Part shown: piece by piece, positions 45,291 to 54,703 of the stretch
How the letters are laid out: each line of letters begins with the position of its first letter
How positions within the stretch are numbered: position 1 is the stretch's first letter
NCBI RefSeq assembly: GCF_000382205.1
Contig: NZ_KB907788.1
Coordinates: forward strand, 558,001 to 622,000
Length of the DNA: 64,000 nucleotides
Reading direction: 5' to 3'
Source: Dyadobacter beijingensis DSM 21582
GTDB lineage: Bacteria > Bacteroidota > Bacteroidia > Cytophagales > Spirosomataceae
Notes under the pieces: model-generated
What the model saw: only the letters and a program-made list of their open reading frames with translations
The model's database searches: none
Told to the model about the DNA's origin: nothing
Made by a program: the position numbers and the translations under genes

Positions 45291-47165
45291 ATGAGAGTCC
45301 GCACGCTTGTGATATATATTACCATCGGTTTCGCCGCCGCCGTGCTGGCGCTGATAGCCGTGCAGTATATTACGCGCCGTAACCTGGAAGAACTCATCAC
45401 GGCCAACGAAAGTCTGCTCGACGAATACCGCATGAGCAGCGGGCTTTCCCACCGCGCCGACAGCACCAGTCGCGCCGTACTGGCCCGGAAAATGGATGTC
45501 GTCGATCAGAGCGGGCAGCGGGTGCTGCGCTGGAACCTGTACGTGATGGCCGGGGTGCTGGTGTTGCTCGTGGCGGTCTTTGCCATTATTATAGGAAGGA
45601 TGAAAAAGCAGGCCGAGCTCATCGGACAGCTCAATATCAGCGAGAAAAAGCTGAAAGAAGCCGTGCTCGTGAAGGAGAATTTCCTCGCCAATATGAGCCA
45701 TGAGATCCGGACGCCGCTCAATGCGATCCTGGGTTATACCCATTTGTTGCAAAAGAAAAAGCTCGACGAAGATACCCGCCTGCATATCAGCACGGTACAG
45801 CAGTCGGGGGAGACGCTGCTGGCGATCGTGAACGATATTCTCGATTTATCCAAAATAGAATCGGGCATGATGCGGATCGAGCGCGTACCGTTCAATCCCG
45901 AGGCGCTCGTGCATTCGGTGGCGACGATGTTCCACCACCGGTCGGAAGAAAAACAGGTACCCCTCGTCGTGACGTTCGAAACGGCCATTCCCGAGACCAT
46001 CTCCGGCGACCCGACGCGGCTGACGCAAATCCTCGTCAACCTGATCAGCAATGCATTCAAATTCACGGAAAAAGGGGAAGTAAGGCTGCGCGTCACAGCC
46101 GCAAACACCGCGGAAGGCCATGTGGACATCACCTATGCGGTGAGCGATACCGGCATCGGCATTGCGGCCGGCGAGCTGCAAAGCATTTTCGAGCGGTTCA
46201 GGCAGGCGGAAGCGTCCACCACCCGGCAGTACGGCGGCACCGGTCTCGGGCTTTCCATCGTGCGCGACCTCGTGCATTTGCAGGACGGGCATATCGACAT
46301 TCAGAGCAGGCCGGGCGAAGGTACCGCCGTGCGGGTCACGATCCCGTACCGCATTGCTTCCGGCGGCGAGATCCCCGTGCCGATCGCGTCGCCGGGGGCG
46401 CAGCATATGCGCAGTCCCGGGCTGCGCGTGCTCATCGCGGAGGACCACCCCATTAACCAAGGCCTGATGACACGCCTCATGGAAGAGCGCGGCATCGCCA
46501 GCCGCATTGCCGGCAACGGAGGAGAAGCCATTGAAATACTTCGAAATGAGCCGTTCGACCTCGTTTTTATGGATATTCAAATGCCGGGTATGGACGGCTA
46601 CCAGGCCGCGAGCGCCATCCGCGAGCAGCTGAAACTCAGCATTCCGGTGATCGCCATGACGGCCCATGCCATGGAGGGCGAGAAGGAAAAATGCATCAGC
46701 TACGGCATGAACGACCATATTGCCAAGCCCGTTCGCGAGAGCGAGCTCGACCGTATTTTCAGGGAGTATGCCAAACACAATGGCGCAGAAAGTGCCGTCA
46801 GCGGGCTTGTTAACCGTTTCAAAGTCATCGACCTCGACTACATGCGGGAAATCAGCAACGGCGACGAGGCTTATGAAAAACTCGTTACCGAACAATTCCT
46901 GCACCTGATGCCCCGCGAACTGGAAGCCCTCTCCAACGCCGCCGACCGCCGCGACCCCGGTGAAATCCGGCGCATCGCCCACGGTATAAAAACGACGATT
47001 TCGATCATGGGACTGAATACATTGCTGGACGGGCGGCTGGATACATTGGAAGACGCTACCGTCAATATCGAAGCGCTCGTGCCGCATGTCGAAGCCGTCC
47101 TGGCTATCTGCAAGGAGGCGCTGGGCGAGGCCGGGGAGTTTTACAGGCAGTTTCAGCATGGCTGA
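45291..47165 (+). CDS. Hybrid sensor histidine kinase with receiver and HPt domains
   Basis: A protein of 624 residues. Two TM helices (about 6-28 and 82-103) flank a short ~50-residue periplasmic loop, too small for a typical ligand pocket. HisKA has His137 in [15 protein letters not shown]. HATPase_c shows [22 protein letters not shown] and [10 protein letters not shown]. The receiver has Asp428 in [14 protein letters not shown]. The C-terminal HPt domain has His564 in [16 protein letters not shown]. Phosphate can thus pass His-Asp-His to a separate regulator such as the LytTR protein just upstream. Confidence 0.94.
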   Translation: MRVRTLVIYITIGFAAAVLALIAVQYITRRNLEELITANESLLDEYRMSSGLSHRADSTSRAVLARKMDVVDQSGQRVLRWNLYVMAGVLVLLVAVFAIIIGRMKKQAELIGQLNISEKKLKEAVLVKENFLANMSHEIRTPLNAILGYTHLLQKKKLDEDTRLHISTVQQSGETLLAIVNDILDLSKIESGMMRIERVPFNPEALVHSVATMFHHRSEEKQVPLVVTFETAIPETISGDPTRLTQILVNLISNAFKFTEKGEVRLRVTAANTAEGHVDITYAVSDTGIGIAAGELQSIFERFRQAEASTTRQYGGTGLGLSIVRDLVHLQDGHIDIQSRPGEGTAVRVTIPYRIASGGEIPVPIASPGAQHMRSPGLRVLIAEDHPINQGLMTRLMEERGIASRIAGNGGEAIEILRNEPFDLVFMDIQMPGMDGYQAASAIREQLKLSIPVIAMTAHAMEGEKEKCISYGMNDHIAKPVRESELDRIFREYAKHNGAESAVSGLVNRFKVIDLDYMREISNGDEAYEKLVTEQFLHLMPRELEALSNAADRRDPGEIRRIAHGIKTTISIMGLNTLLDGRLDTLEDATVNIEALVPHVEAVLAICKEALGEAGEFYRQFQHG

Positions 47166-47198
47166 CGTCCGCGCCGGTTTGGAAAATTTAACATAAAC

Positions 47199-47504
47199 AT
47201 GCAACGTTTCAGGGCATACAAACGAGGCGAAACGAACCAGTTTTACTACCAAAAGGCCGACTCGACTTACATTCCGCTGGTGTATAAACGCTACATCGAC
47301 GGGAACGGGCAAACGGCGACCAACTTCGGGTTCCGCCAGCAGCTGCTGAGCGGTTTCTCCTGCGAGCGCGTCACCAAAACGCAGATCGAGCGGACCCTGT
47401 ACTGCGAAACGGATTTGACGCGCTTTTTTGTTGCTGCCCATATTGCATCGCTGCGCGATTTGCAGGTACCACATGGTAGAACCCGCACGGAAATGCCCTT
47501 TTAA
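47199..47504 (+). CDS. Small hypothetical protein
   Basis: A frame of 101 residues starting MQRFRAYKRGETNQFYYQK, between the histidine kinase and the MFS gene, with 33 and 24 nt gaps in the same direction. It is Gln/Thr/Arg/Tyr-rich, has no signal peptide or membrane segment, and two isolated Cys. No family is recognised. The C-terminal 25 residues read less naturally than the first 75, so it may be a decayed or truncated gene. The spacing is the main support for its being real. Confidence 0.4.
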   Translation: MQRFRAYKRGETNQFYYQKADSTYIPLVYKRYIDGNGQTATNFGFRQQLLSGFSCERVTKTQIERTLYCETDLTRFFVAAHIASLRDLQVPHGRTRTEMPF

Positions 47505-47528
47505 TACAAAACCATTTCCTAACCCTGC

Positions 47529-48800
47529 ATGAAGCCGCAACTTGCACAGGTACGCTGGTACCGGATTACCCCCGTCGTTTTTGTCACATACAGCCTCGCT
47601 TACCTCGATCGGGCGAACTTCGGGTTTGCCGTTGCCGGTGGGATGGCCGATGACCTGCATATCACACCGAATACCTCGACACTGCTCAGCTCGCTGTTTT
47701 TTCTCGGCTACTTCTTTTTCCAGATCCCCGGTGCGCATTATGCGGCCACGCGTACCGCTAAAAAGCTGATATTTTTCTCGTTGATTCTCTGGGGCGGACT
47801 GGCGGCAGCTACCGGCATGGTGAACAATACCACCGTGCTGATCGTCATGCGGTTCATGCTTGGCGTGGTCGAAAGCGCGGTGATGCCTGCCATGCTGATT
47901 CTGCTCAGCCAATGGTTTACGAAAGAAGAGCGCTCCCGGGCGAATACTTTCCTGATATTGGGAAACCCGGTGACGGTGCTGTGGATGTCGGTGCTGTCGG
48001 GCTACCTGATCGACTCGCTGGGCTGGCGGTGGATGTTCATCATTCAGGGTGTGCCGGGCATTCTGTGGGCATTTATCTGGTGGAAGCTCATCGACGAGCG
48101 ACCGATGGCCGCCAACTGGCTTACCGACGAAGAGAAACTGGCCGTGGAGAACAAACTGAAAGCGGAGCAGGCGGGTATTAAACCGGTGAAAAACTATGCG
48201 GAGGCATTCAAATCGACGAAAGTGATCCTGCTTTGCCTGCAATACCTGCTTTGGAGCGTGGGTGTTTACGGGTTTGTGATGTGGCTGCCGTCGATCATCA
48301 AGGCGGCACCGAACATGAATATGGTCACGACGGGTTGGCTGTCGGCGGTACCGTACGTGTTTGCCGTGGCGGGTATGCTGGCGGCGTCGTATTTCTCGGA
48401 TAAAACGGGCAACCGGAAAGTGTTCGTATGGCCGTTTCTGCTCATTGCGGCCGTGTGCCTGTATGCGGGGGTGTGGATCGGCGCGGAAAAGTTCTGGCTT
48501 TCCTACGCGCTGCTCGTGGTTGCGGGAGGCGCGCTGTATACGCCTTACGGGCCGTTTTTTGCCGCTATCGCCGAAATATTGCCCAAAAATGTCATCGGCG
48601 GGGCAATTGGTCTGATCAATAGCCTGGGTGCATTGGGTTCATTTGCAGGCTCTTACCTCGTGGGCTACCTGAATAGCGAAACCGGTAATTTCAATGCTTC
48701 CTACACGCTCATGGCCGTGGCGCTCGTGCTGGCTACGATCATCACCATTGCGGTGATCCCGGCGCCGGAAGCGTCGGTACCAGTTGCGGAGGAGGTTTAA
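47529..48800 (+). CDS. MFS transporter, ACS (anion:cation symporter) type
   Basis: A protein of 423 residues with 12 predicted membrane helices. The start WYRITPVVFVTYSLAYLDRANFGFA contains the YLDRANFG motif typical of the ACS group that carries hexuronates, galactonate and similar sugar acids. FLGYFFFQIPGAHYA and RFMLGVVESAVMPAM fit the same group. Placed among a PQQ dehydrogenase, a sugar-acid dehydratase and esterases, it probably moves the resulting acid across the inner membrane. The substrate is inferred. Confidence 0.92.
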   Translation: MKPQLAQVRWYRITPVVFVTYSLAYLDRANFGFAVAGGMADDLHITPNTSTLLSSLFFLGYFFFQIPGAHYAATRTAKKLIFFSLILWGGLAAATGMVNNTTVLIVMRFMLGVVESAVMPAMLILLSQWFTKEERSRANTFLILGNPVTVLWMSVLSGYLIDSLGWRWMFIIQGVPGILWAFIWWKLIDERPMAANWLTDEEKLAVENKLKAEQAGIKPVKNYAEAFKSTKVILLCLQYLLWSVGVYGFVMWLPSIIKAAPNMNMVTTGWLSAVPYVFAVAGMLAASYFSDKTGNRKVFVWPFLLIAAVCLYAGVWIGAEKFWLSYALLVVAGGALYTPYGPFFAAIAEILPKNVIGGAIGLINSLGALGSFAGSYLVGYLNSETGNFNASYTLMAVALVLATIITIAVIPAPEASVPVAEEV

Positions 48801-48891
48801 CTGCCGAATTTTGGTGGCTGGGCGGTTAAGTTCGGCGGCTTTGGGCCTTTGTATAATAGTAAAACTCTGCCAAAAACTTAATCCCAAGTAA

Positions 48892-50103
48892 ATGAGAAGT
48901 TTAAGACTGCCGGTGATGCCGGTTTGTGTTTTTCTGTTGCTACTAACCCTCGTCTACAGACCTGCAATCGCACAAAACAAAAGCCCGGACAATACCGCTG
49001 CATTTCAGCTCAAAGACGGCGACCGCGTGGTTTTCCTGGGGAATTCGATCTTCGAAAACGACTTTCAGTACGGGTACCTCGAACTGGCCCTTACGACGCG
49101 TTTTGCCGACAAAGGCATTACTTTCCGCAATCTCGGCTGGACGGGCGACAACGTCTGGGGCGAGGCGCGCAGTACGTACACCAACCCGCCGACACCCTAC
49201 GAGCATTTGATGGAAGACATCACCAAAGCCGCTCCCACGGTCGTATTCCTCGCATATGGGGGCGTAGAAGCGCAGGAAGGGCAGGCCGGCGTGCCGCATT
49301 TCAAGGAGGGTTTGAATAAACTGATTGATAAAATCGACGCATTGGGCGCCCGCACGGTGCTGTTATCGACAATTCCGGTCGTCTCCGCGGACACGGCGCA
49401 GCACATCGCCAGCCGGAATGCCGATCTGCGGCTGTATTCCAAAGCCATTTCCGAGGTGGCGGCGCAGCGGAGCAAGCGGTTTGTAGACATCTACCAACCC
49501 ATCGAAACACTGGCAAAAAAGGAGAATATCGTTGAAAATACCGTGCATTTGAACGAGGCGGGCTATTACCATCTGGCGATGGCCCTGGAACATGCATTGG
49601 GGCTCATTGACAGTAAGGTAGAACGCAATTTTGATGAACAGGCATTGTCCAAATCATCCGGTGGCTCAGCCATACTTACTTTTAAAACATTACCCTCGTT
49701 CCTCCCGCTTCCCTGGCCCACCGATGCGGCCGGCTCCACGGCGCAGTTGGAAACGGTGCGTATCAGGGGTTTGAAAAAGGGCTATTACACCCTCAGCGCC
49801 GGTCACGGCCAGGTGGTGACAGGTTCTGCGAAGGATTGGGAAAAGGGCATCGACATTGTGCAGGGACCGGCGTTCGAGCAATCGGCGCGGGTGCGGGAGA
49901 TGATTATCCGTAAAAACGAGCTGCATTTCTTCCAGTACCGCCCGTTGAACCAGACCTACATCACCGGTTTCCGCAAATACGAGCAAGGACGCCACGTGCA
50001 AGGTCTCGAAGAACAGAATATCCTCATCAAATGGCTCGAAGGGCAGATTATCCTGCACAGCACACCGAAAGAGGTAGTGTACGAATTGCGGAAGCTGGAT
50101 TGA
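48892..50103 (+). CDS. Exported GDSL/SGNH-type esterase
   Basis: A protein of 403 residues with a signal peptide (FLLLLTLVYRPAIAQ). SGNH blocks: VVFLGNSIFENDFQYGY (Gly-Asn-Ser variant of GDS), FRNLGWTGDNVWG, VVFLAYGGVEAQ, and VHLNEAGYYHLA with the late His. The C-terminal ~150 residues (TVRIRGLKKGYYTLSAGHGQV) form a beta-rich accessory domain. Genes of this type commonly precede PVC-type heme dehydrogenases in Bacteroidota and Planctomycetes, as here. A short heptamer array lies in the gap after its stop. Confidence 0.88.
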   Translation: MRSLRLPVMPVCVFLLLLTLVYRPAIAQNKSPDNTAAFQLKDGDRVVFLGNSIFENDFQYGYLELALTTRFADKGITFRNLGWTGDNVWGEARSTYTNPPTPYEHLMEDITKAAPTVVFLAYGGVEAQEGQAGVPHFKEGLNKLIDKIDALGARTVLLSTIPVVSADTAQHIASRNADLRLYSKAISEVAAQRSKRFVDIYQPIETLAKKENIVENTVHLNEAGYYHLAMALEHALGLIDSKVERNFDEQALSKSSGGSAILTFKTLPSFLPLPWPTDAAGSTAQLETVRIRGLKKGYYTLSAGHGQVVTGSAKDWEKGIDIVQGPAFEQSARVREMIIRKNELHFFQYRPLNQTYITGFRKYEQGRHVQGLEEQNILIKWLEGQIILHSTPKEVVYELRKLD

Positions 50104-50130
50104 CATTAACTATCAGAACATTAAGCCGAC

Positions 50131-50155
50131 GGACCGCCGACCGCTGACCGCCGAT
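50131..50155 (+). repeat. Short heptamer array (GGACCGC-CGACCGC-TGACCGC-CGAT)
   Basis: Three and a half units of the YGACCGC heptamer lie 27 nt after the esterase stop in its sense. They also end 8 nt before the ATG of the next gene, so they occupy the place of its ribosome binding site. The same unit family occurs at 40381, 54577 and 54651. Confidence 0.7.
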
Positions 50156-50163
50156 TTTCACAT

Positions 50164-53100
50164 ATGAAAAAGCTATTCTACGGAGCGTTGCTCCTTCCCC
50201 TGGTGCTGCTGACCTCCTCGACCGAGCCCGAGCAGCATCCTTTTAACCTGGACCCTGACGTTGAAAAGGAACTGAAATCGTTCAAAGTCGCCGATGGTTT
50301 TGAGGTAACCTTATTTGCCGCCGACCCGATGGTTGCGAAGCCGATCCAGATGAACTGGGACACCGACGGCCGCCTCTGGGTGGTGAGCAGCACGGTGTAC
50401 CCGCATTTGAAAACCGGCGAATCAGCGAATGACAAGATATTCGTCCTGGAAGATACCGACGGCGATGGCAAAGCCGATAAGTCAACCGTTTTTGCCGAAG
50501 GATTAATACAACCAACCGGTATCCTTCCCGGCGACGGTGGCTGCTATGTCGCCAACTCGACGGAGATCCTGCACTTCGCGGATACCGACGGCGATGGTAA
50601 GGCCGATAAGAAACGCCGCATTCTCAACGGCTTCGGTACCGGCGACACGCACCATTTGATCCACACATTCCGCTGGGGGCCGGAGGGGAGGCTGTATTTC
50701 AACCAGTCGATCTACATTTACAGCCACGTGGAAACGCCTTTCGGCATCAAACGGCTCGAAGGCGGCGGCGTATGGCAGCTCAATACGCGTAACCTGGATA
50801 TGGACGTGTACGCACGCGGGCTTGTGAACCCGTGGGGCTTGCAGTTCGACCGCTGGGGGCAATCGTTCCTGACGGACGGGGCTGGTGGCGAAGGTATTAA
50901 CTATGCATTTCCCGGCGCTACTTTCGTGACGGCACCCGGTGCGGCCCGCATTTTGCGCGGCCTGAACCCCGGCCAGCCGAAGCATAGCGGTCTCGATGTC
51001 GTTTCGGGCTCGCATTTGCCCGATGCATGGCAGGGACGCATGATCACCAACGATTTCCGCGCGAACCGCATCAACAGTTTCAAGCTGGAAGAGCAGGGGA
51101 GCGGCTACGTTTCGAAGCAAACGGACGACCTGATGTGGTCGGACAATGTGGCTTTTCGTCCGGTAGATATCAATGTAGGACCGGACGGCGCCATTTACGT
51201 AGCCGACTGGTATAACCCCATTATCCAGCACGGTGAAGTGGATTTCCACGATCCCCGCCGCGACCAGCAGCACGGCCGCATCTGGCGCATCGTCGCCAAA
51301 AACCGTCCGGTCGTGAAGAAGCCGCAACTCGGTAAGGCGACTGTGAACGAGCTGCTTGAATCATTGAAGTTGCCGGAAGACTGGACACGTTTGCAGGCGA
51401 AACAGGTATTGAAAGCACGCGGCTCGAAAGAAGTATTGCCGGCTCTGGAAAAATGGGTAGCGGCTTTGGACAAAAACGATGCCAAATACGAGCATAACCT
51501 GCTGGAAGCATTGTGGTTATACCAAACTCTGGAGACCGTAAACGAACCGATACTGCTCAACCTGCTGAATGCGAAGAGCCACAACGTTCGCGCGGCGGCA
51601 TTACGTGCATTGGCACTATGGTACCCGAAGGTGTCGAACACACCGGCGTTGCTCGCGAAAGCGGTCGGCGACACGCATCCGCAGGTACGCCTCGAAGCGG
51701 TGATCGCATTGCGTAAAACCAAAACACCGGAAGCAGCGAAGACCGCATTGACGGTGCTGGACGCGCAGATGGACGAATTCCTGGATTTCGCGCTGTGGCA
51801 AACCGTGCGCGAACTGGAACCGGTGTGGGTGTCGAAACTGAAAACCGATCCCAACTTGCTTGGAGACGCTAAAAAAACTGCCTATGCATTGAAATCGGCT
51901 ACGAGCGCCGATGCGGCGGCATTGCTGACGGCATTGTACCAGAAAGGTCAGGTGCCTGATGAATATCAAAAAGACGTCCTCGCGTCGATCGCACGCCTCG
52001 GTCAGCCCGGCGACCTGAATATGCTGCTGGACCTGGCCGTTCAACCGAATAACAAGAACGCCGCCGCGCAGCTTGCTGCCCTGGAAGAAGCGGGCAGCCA
52101 GCGGAAAGTGGTGCCGAACAAAAATGCGGAACGCATTGCTTCGCTGATCGGCAACGACGATGAAGCGGTAAGTCTCAGTGCCATTCGTTTGATCGGCCTT
52201 TGGAAGATTTCGTCGCTGAACGACAGGCTCACCAGCTTGATCCAAACGGGCAATCCGGCGACTAAAAAGGCGGCATTAGGCGCATTAGGAGCCATCGATA
52301 AGCCGAAAGCATTGCAACTCGTATCCGACCTCACCGGCCCGAAAAATACGCCGGAAGTACGCATTATCGCCGCGGCGCAGCTAGCGGGACTGGATGAAAA
52401 AGAGGGCGCGAAGGCGAGCGCCGAGCTGATGCGCACATTGCCTGCGGATACGGACATGTCCGAGCTTTTCCTGGCATTTATCCCTTCCAACTCCGGTGCA
52501 GCCGCATTGGCCGACGCCATTGCCGCGAAGAAAATCCCCGAACCGGTAGCGAAACGCGGGCGGGTGCTCGTGCAGCAACGCGCCGGCTGGACGCGCCAGA
52601 GCATCGACGAGATCGCCGCGTTGAAAAAGGCCCTGGAAGCATCAGGAGGCACCATGCCGGCACCGAAAATGCCGCAGGACCTTGACGATAAAACGATTGA
52701 AGGCCTGGCGAAGCTTGCCCGTGAAAAGGGCGATGCTGCCAAAGGGGAGCTGATTTTCCGAAAGGCAGAATCGAGTTGTACGACCTGCCACGCCATTGGC
52801 GGCGCGGGCGGATTGATCGGCCCTGATTTGAGCAGCCTCGGTACCAGCTCGCCGGCCGAAACCATTATTAAGTCGATACTATATCCAAGCGCCTCTATTA
52901 AAGAAGGTTATGACCTCAAACGCGTCGTGAAAAAGGACGGCTCCGAATTGATGGGCTACCTGGCCTCGGACGGCGCCAACGAAATCGTGATCCGCGACGT
53001 GACGGGCAAGGAAGTGTCGATCGCCAAAAGCCAGGTGCAGGTAATGGAAAAAGTGCCGGGCTCGCTCATGCCTCCGGGCCTCACTGCCAGCCTCGACCGC

Positions 53101-53616
53101 GACCAGTTCGTGAACCTCGTCGCATTCCTGACCAAACTCGGCGAGCCGGGCGACTTCCGCGTACCCGCGACGCGCTATGTACGCAGGTGGGAGAGTATCG
53201 AGCTTAGTAAGGAGTTGGCGGGTAAGTTTTCGATGGAAACGCCGGTCATTGCCGGTAAAGGGGCAAAAGTGGTTACCAGCCCGGCTTATAGCAAAGTCTC
53301 CGGCGAGCTCCCGACCGACGACCTGGCCGAAATGAGAAACAGCGCGGGCAAAACATTCAGTATTGTCCGTTTCGAAATCGAAGCCCTCACTAAAGGCCCG
53401 GTATCTTTCGGCCTGAATACCACCAGTGGCATCACCGCCTACAATGGCAGCAAACCCCTGAAAGTGGCCGACGGTACCATCACCGCCGACCTCTCGCAGG
53501 GTATCCAGCCGATCACCCTCGTCATCGACCGAGGCGTCATGAAGGATGCCGGTTTGAAAGTGGAATTGAAAGACGTCGCCGGCGGCGCGCAGACGCGGTT
53601 GAAGGTGGGCAGGTAA
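50164..53616 (+). CDS. PVC-type heme-binding membrane dehydrogenase with HEAT repeats
   Basis: A protein of 1150 residues with a signal peptide (FYGALLLPLVLLTSS). Residues ~30-390 form the propeller of the 'putative membrane-bound dehydrogenase' family (LKSFKVADGFEVTLFAADPM, RWGPEGRLYFNQSIYIYSH, RGLVNPWGLQFDRWG). HEAT-like helical repeats cover ~400-800. A cytochrome c domain has CTTCH near 871 (LIFRKAESSCTTCHAIGG). A ~120-residue beta domain ends the protein. It is expected to oxidise a sugar with electrons going to heme. A ThuA gene follows, a frequent pairing. Confidence 0.92.
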   Translation: MKKLFYGALLLPLVLLTSSTEPEQHPFNLDPDVEKELKSFKVADGFEVTLFAADPMVAKPIQMNWDTDGRLWVVSSTVYPHLKTGESANDKIFVLEDTDGDGKADKSTVFAEGLIQPTGILPGDGGCYVANSTEILHFADTDGDGKADKKRRILNGFGTGDTHHLIHTFRWGPEGRLYFNQSIYIYSHVETPFGIKRLEGGGVWQLNTRNLDMDVYARGLVNPWGLQFDRWGQSFLTDGAGGEGINYAFPGATFVTAPGAARILRGLNPGQPKHSGLDVVSGSHLPDAWQGRMITNDFRANRINSFKLEEQGSGYVSKQTDDLMWSDNVAFRPVDINVGPDGAIYVADWYNPIIQHGEVDFHDPRRDQQHGRIWRIVAKNRPVVKKPQLGKATVNELLESLKLPEDWTRLQAKQVLKARGSKEVLPALEKWVAALDKNDAKYEHNLLEALWLYQTLETVNEPILLNLLNAKSHNVRAAALRALALWYPKVSNTPALLAKAVGDTHPQVRLEAVIALRKTKTPEAAKTALTVLDAQMDEFLDFALWQTVRELEPVWVSKLKTDPNLLGDAKKTAYALKSATSADAAALLTALYQKGQVPDEYQKDVLASIARLGQPGDLNMLLDLAVQPNNKNAAAQLAALEEAGSQRKVVPNKNAERIASLIGNDDEAVSLSAIRLIGLWKISSLNDRLTSLIQTGNPATKKAALGALGAIDKPKALQLVSDLTGPKNTPEVRIIAAAQLAGLDEKEGAKASAELMRTLPADTDMSELFLAFIPSNSGAAALADAIAAKKIPEPVAKRGRVLVQQRAGWTRQSIDEIAALKKALEASGGTMPAPKMPQDLDDKTIEGLAKLAREKGDAAKGELIFRKAESSCTTCHAIGGAGGLIGPDLSSLGTSSPAETIIKSILYPSASIKEGYDLKRVVKKDGSELMGYLASDGANEIVIRDVTGKEVSIAKSQVQVMEKVPGSLMPPGLTASLDRDQFVNLVAFLTKLGEPGDFRVPATRYVRRWESIELSKELAGKFSMETPVIAGKGAKVVTSPAYSKVSGELPTDDLAEMRNSAGKTFSIVRFEIEALTKGPVSFGLNTTSGITAYNGSKPLKVADGTITADLSQGIQPITLVIDRGVMKDAGLKVELKDVAGGAQTRLKVGR

Positions 53617-53634
53617 TTTGTTTTGGATGTTATC

Positions 53635-53674
53635 GGAAAGCAGCCGGCGCGTGAGTGTCGGCTGCTTTCCTTTA
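53635..53674 (+). terminator. Rho-independent terminator
   Basis: A perfect 12-bp stem GGAAAGCAGCCG / CGGCTGCTTTCC with a 12-nt loop, then TTTAT. It lies 19 nt after the stop of the large heme protein gene, so the ThuA gene probably has its own promoter. Confidence 0.8.
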
Positions 53675-53799
53675 TCGAATTGATGATAAGCTACTTATTT
53701 TAATAGTGGCAATTGGAGATCGAAAGGATGTTTGCAACAAGTAAATTTCCCATTCAGTTTGTTTTAAATACTATTTCCATCTTTACCCAAATTACAACC

Positions 53800-54543
53800 A
53801 TGCTCAAAAAATTACTGGCACTGTCTCTTCTGATCGGAAGTGCGGTTACGGCGCATGCGCAGCAGTTTAAGGCACTGCTATTTACCAAAACTGCCGGTTT
53901 TCACCACGTTTCGATCCATGAGGGCGTGACCGGGATCAGGAACCTCGCAGCGCGGCACAATTTTTCGGTCGACTGGCAGGAGAATGCGGACGTATTCAAT
54001 GACAAAAGTCTGGCTAACTATGCCGTGGTGATCTTCCTGAATACCACCGGCGATATCCTGAACGACGCGCAGCAGGCGGCCCTCGAAAAGTACATCAAAA
54101 GTGGAAAAGGCTGGGTAGGCATTCACGCCGCGGCAGATACCGAGTACGACTGGCCGTGGTACGGCAAGCTCGCGGGCGCCTATTTTAAAACCCACCCGGC
54201 GCAGCAAACTGCGTTCCTGGATGTGAAAGACAGCAATTTTCCCGGCCTGGAACGTTTTCCGAAACGCATGCTCTGGACCGACGAATGGTACGAATACAAA
54301 AAGCCCCTCAATGTCGATGATCTGAAAGTGCTCATCACACTCGACGAGAAAACCTACGATCCTAAAACCAGCCAGGGTACCGGCATGGGCGATCACCCAA
54401 TCGCATGGTACCACAATTTCGACGGTGGCCGGGCATTTTATACCGGATTAGGCCATATTGGATTGGTTTACTCCGATCAGTCGTTCCTGGATCACCTGTA
54501 TGGCGGCATTTACTGGGCTGCGACCGGGAAGGGCGTCAAGTAG
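53800..54543 (+). CDS. ThuA-domain protein (trehalose utilisation type), exported
   Basis: About 247 residues. ATG 53800 starts a clear signal peptide (LLALSLLIGSAVTAHAQ); the longer frame would need TTG at 53713. The ThuA fold, a class I glutamine amidotransferase-like domain, shows FKALLFTKTAGFHHVSIHEGV, YAVVIFLNTTGDILNDAQQAALEKYI, GWVGIHAAADTEYDWPWYGKL and HPIAWYHNFDGGRAFYTGLGH. The family is tied to sugar (keto-sugar) metabolism with Gfo/Idh/MocA and PVC-heme enzymes. A heptamer array follows 33 nt after its stop. Confidence 0.9.
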   Translation: MLKKLLALSLLIGSAVTAHAQQFKALLFTKTAGFHHVSIHEGVTGIRNLAARHNFSVDWQENADVFNDKSLANYAVVIFLNTTGDILNDAQQAALEKYIKSGKGWVGIHAAADTEYDWPWYGKLAGAYFKTHPAQQTAFLDVKDSNFPGLERFPKRMLWTDEWYEYKKPLNVDDLKVLITLDEKTYDPKTSQGTGMGDHPIAWYHNFDGGRAFYTGLGHIGLVYSDQSFLDHLYGGIYWAATGKGVK

Positions 54544-54576
54544 GCGTTGGTGCGGGATGGGTATCGTCGGTGTTTT

Positions 54577-54608
54577 TGACCGCCGACGATCGACCGCTGA
54601 CCGCCGAT
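54577..54608 (+). repeat. Heptamer array, forward, after the ThuA gene
   Basis: Four units (TGACCGC, CGACGAT, CGACCGC, TGACCGC) and a partial CGAT. Its leading flank GGTGTTTTTGACCGCCGACGA is nearly identical to the start of the long array at 40374, differing by one T in the run. This shared flank indicates copying of the element, not chance. Confidence 0.75.
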
Positions 54609-54650
54609 TCGTATTGCGGTAATGCTAACGATTTCTTGAACAGCAAAACC

Positions 54651-54700
54651 AGTAGTCGGCCGTCGGCGGTCAGTAGTCGGCGGTCAGTAGTCGGCGGTCG
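54651..54700 (-). repeat. Heptamer array, inverted, after the metallo-beta-lactamase gene
   Basis: Read on the minus strand the units are CGACCGC, CGACTAC, TGACCGC, CGACTAC, TGACCGC, CGACGGC, CGACTAC. The array starts 3 nt after the stop of the minus-strand lactamase gene and reads in its sense. It faces the forward array at 54577, so the two can pair as a long imperfect stem with about 42 nt between them. Confidence 0.78.
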
Positions 54701-54703
54701 GAC

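Noticed and set aside
45846..48242. Long minus-strand open frame (798 codons)
   Set aside because: It lies opposite the histidine kinase and MFS genes, both with full domain motifs. Its translation is His/Arg/Gly-rich without motifs, typical of an antisense shadow in GC-rich DNA.
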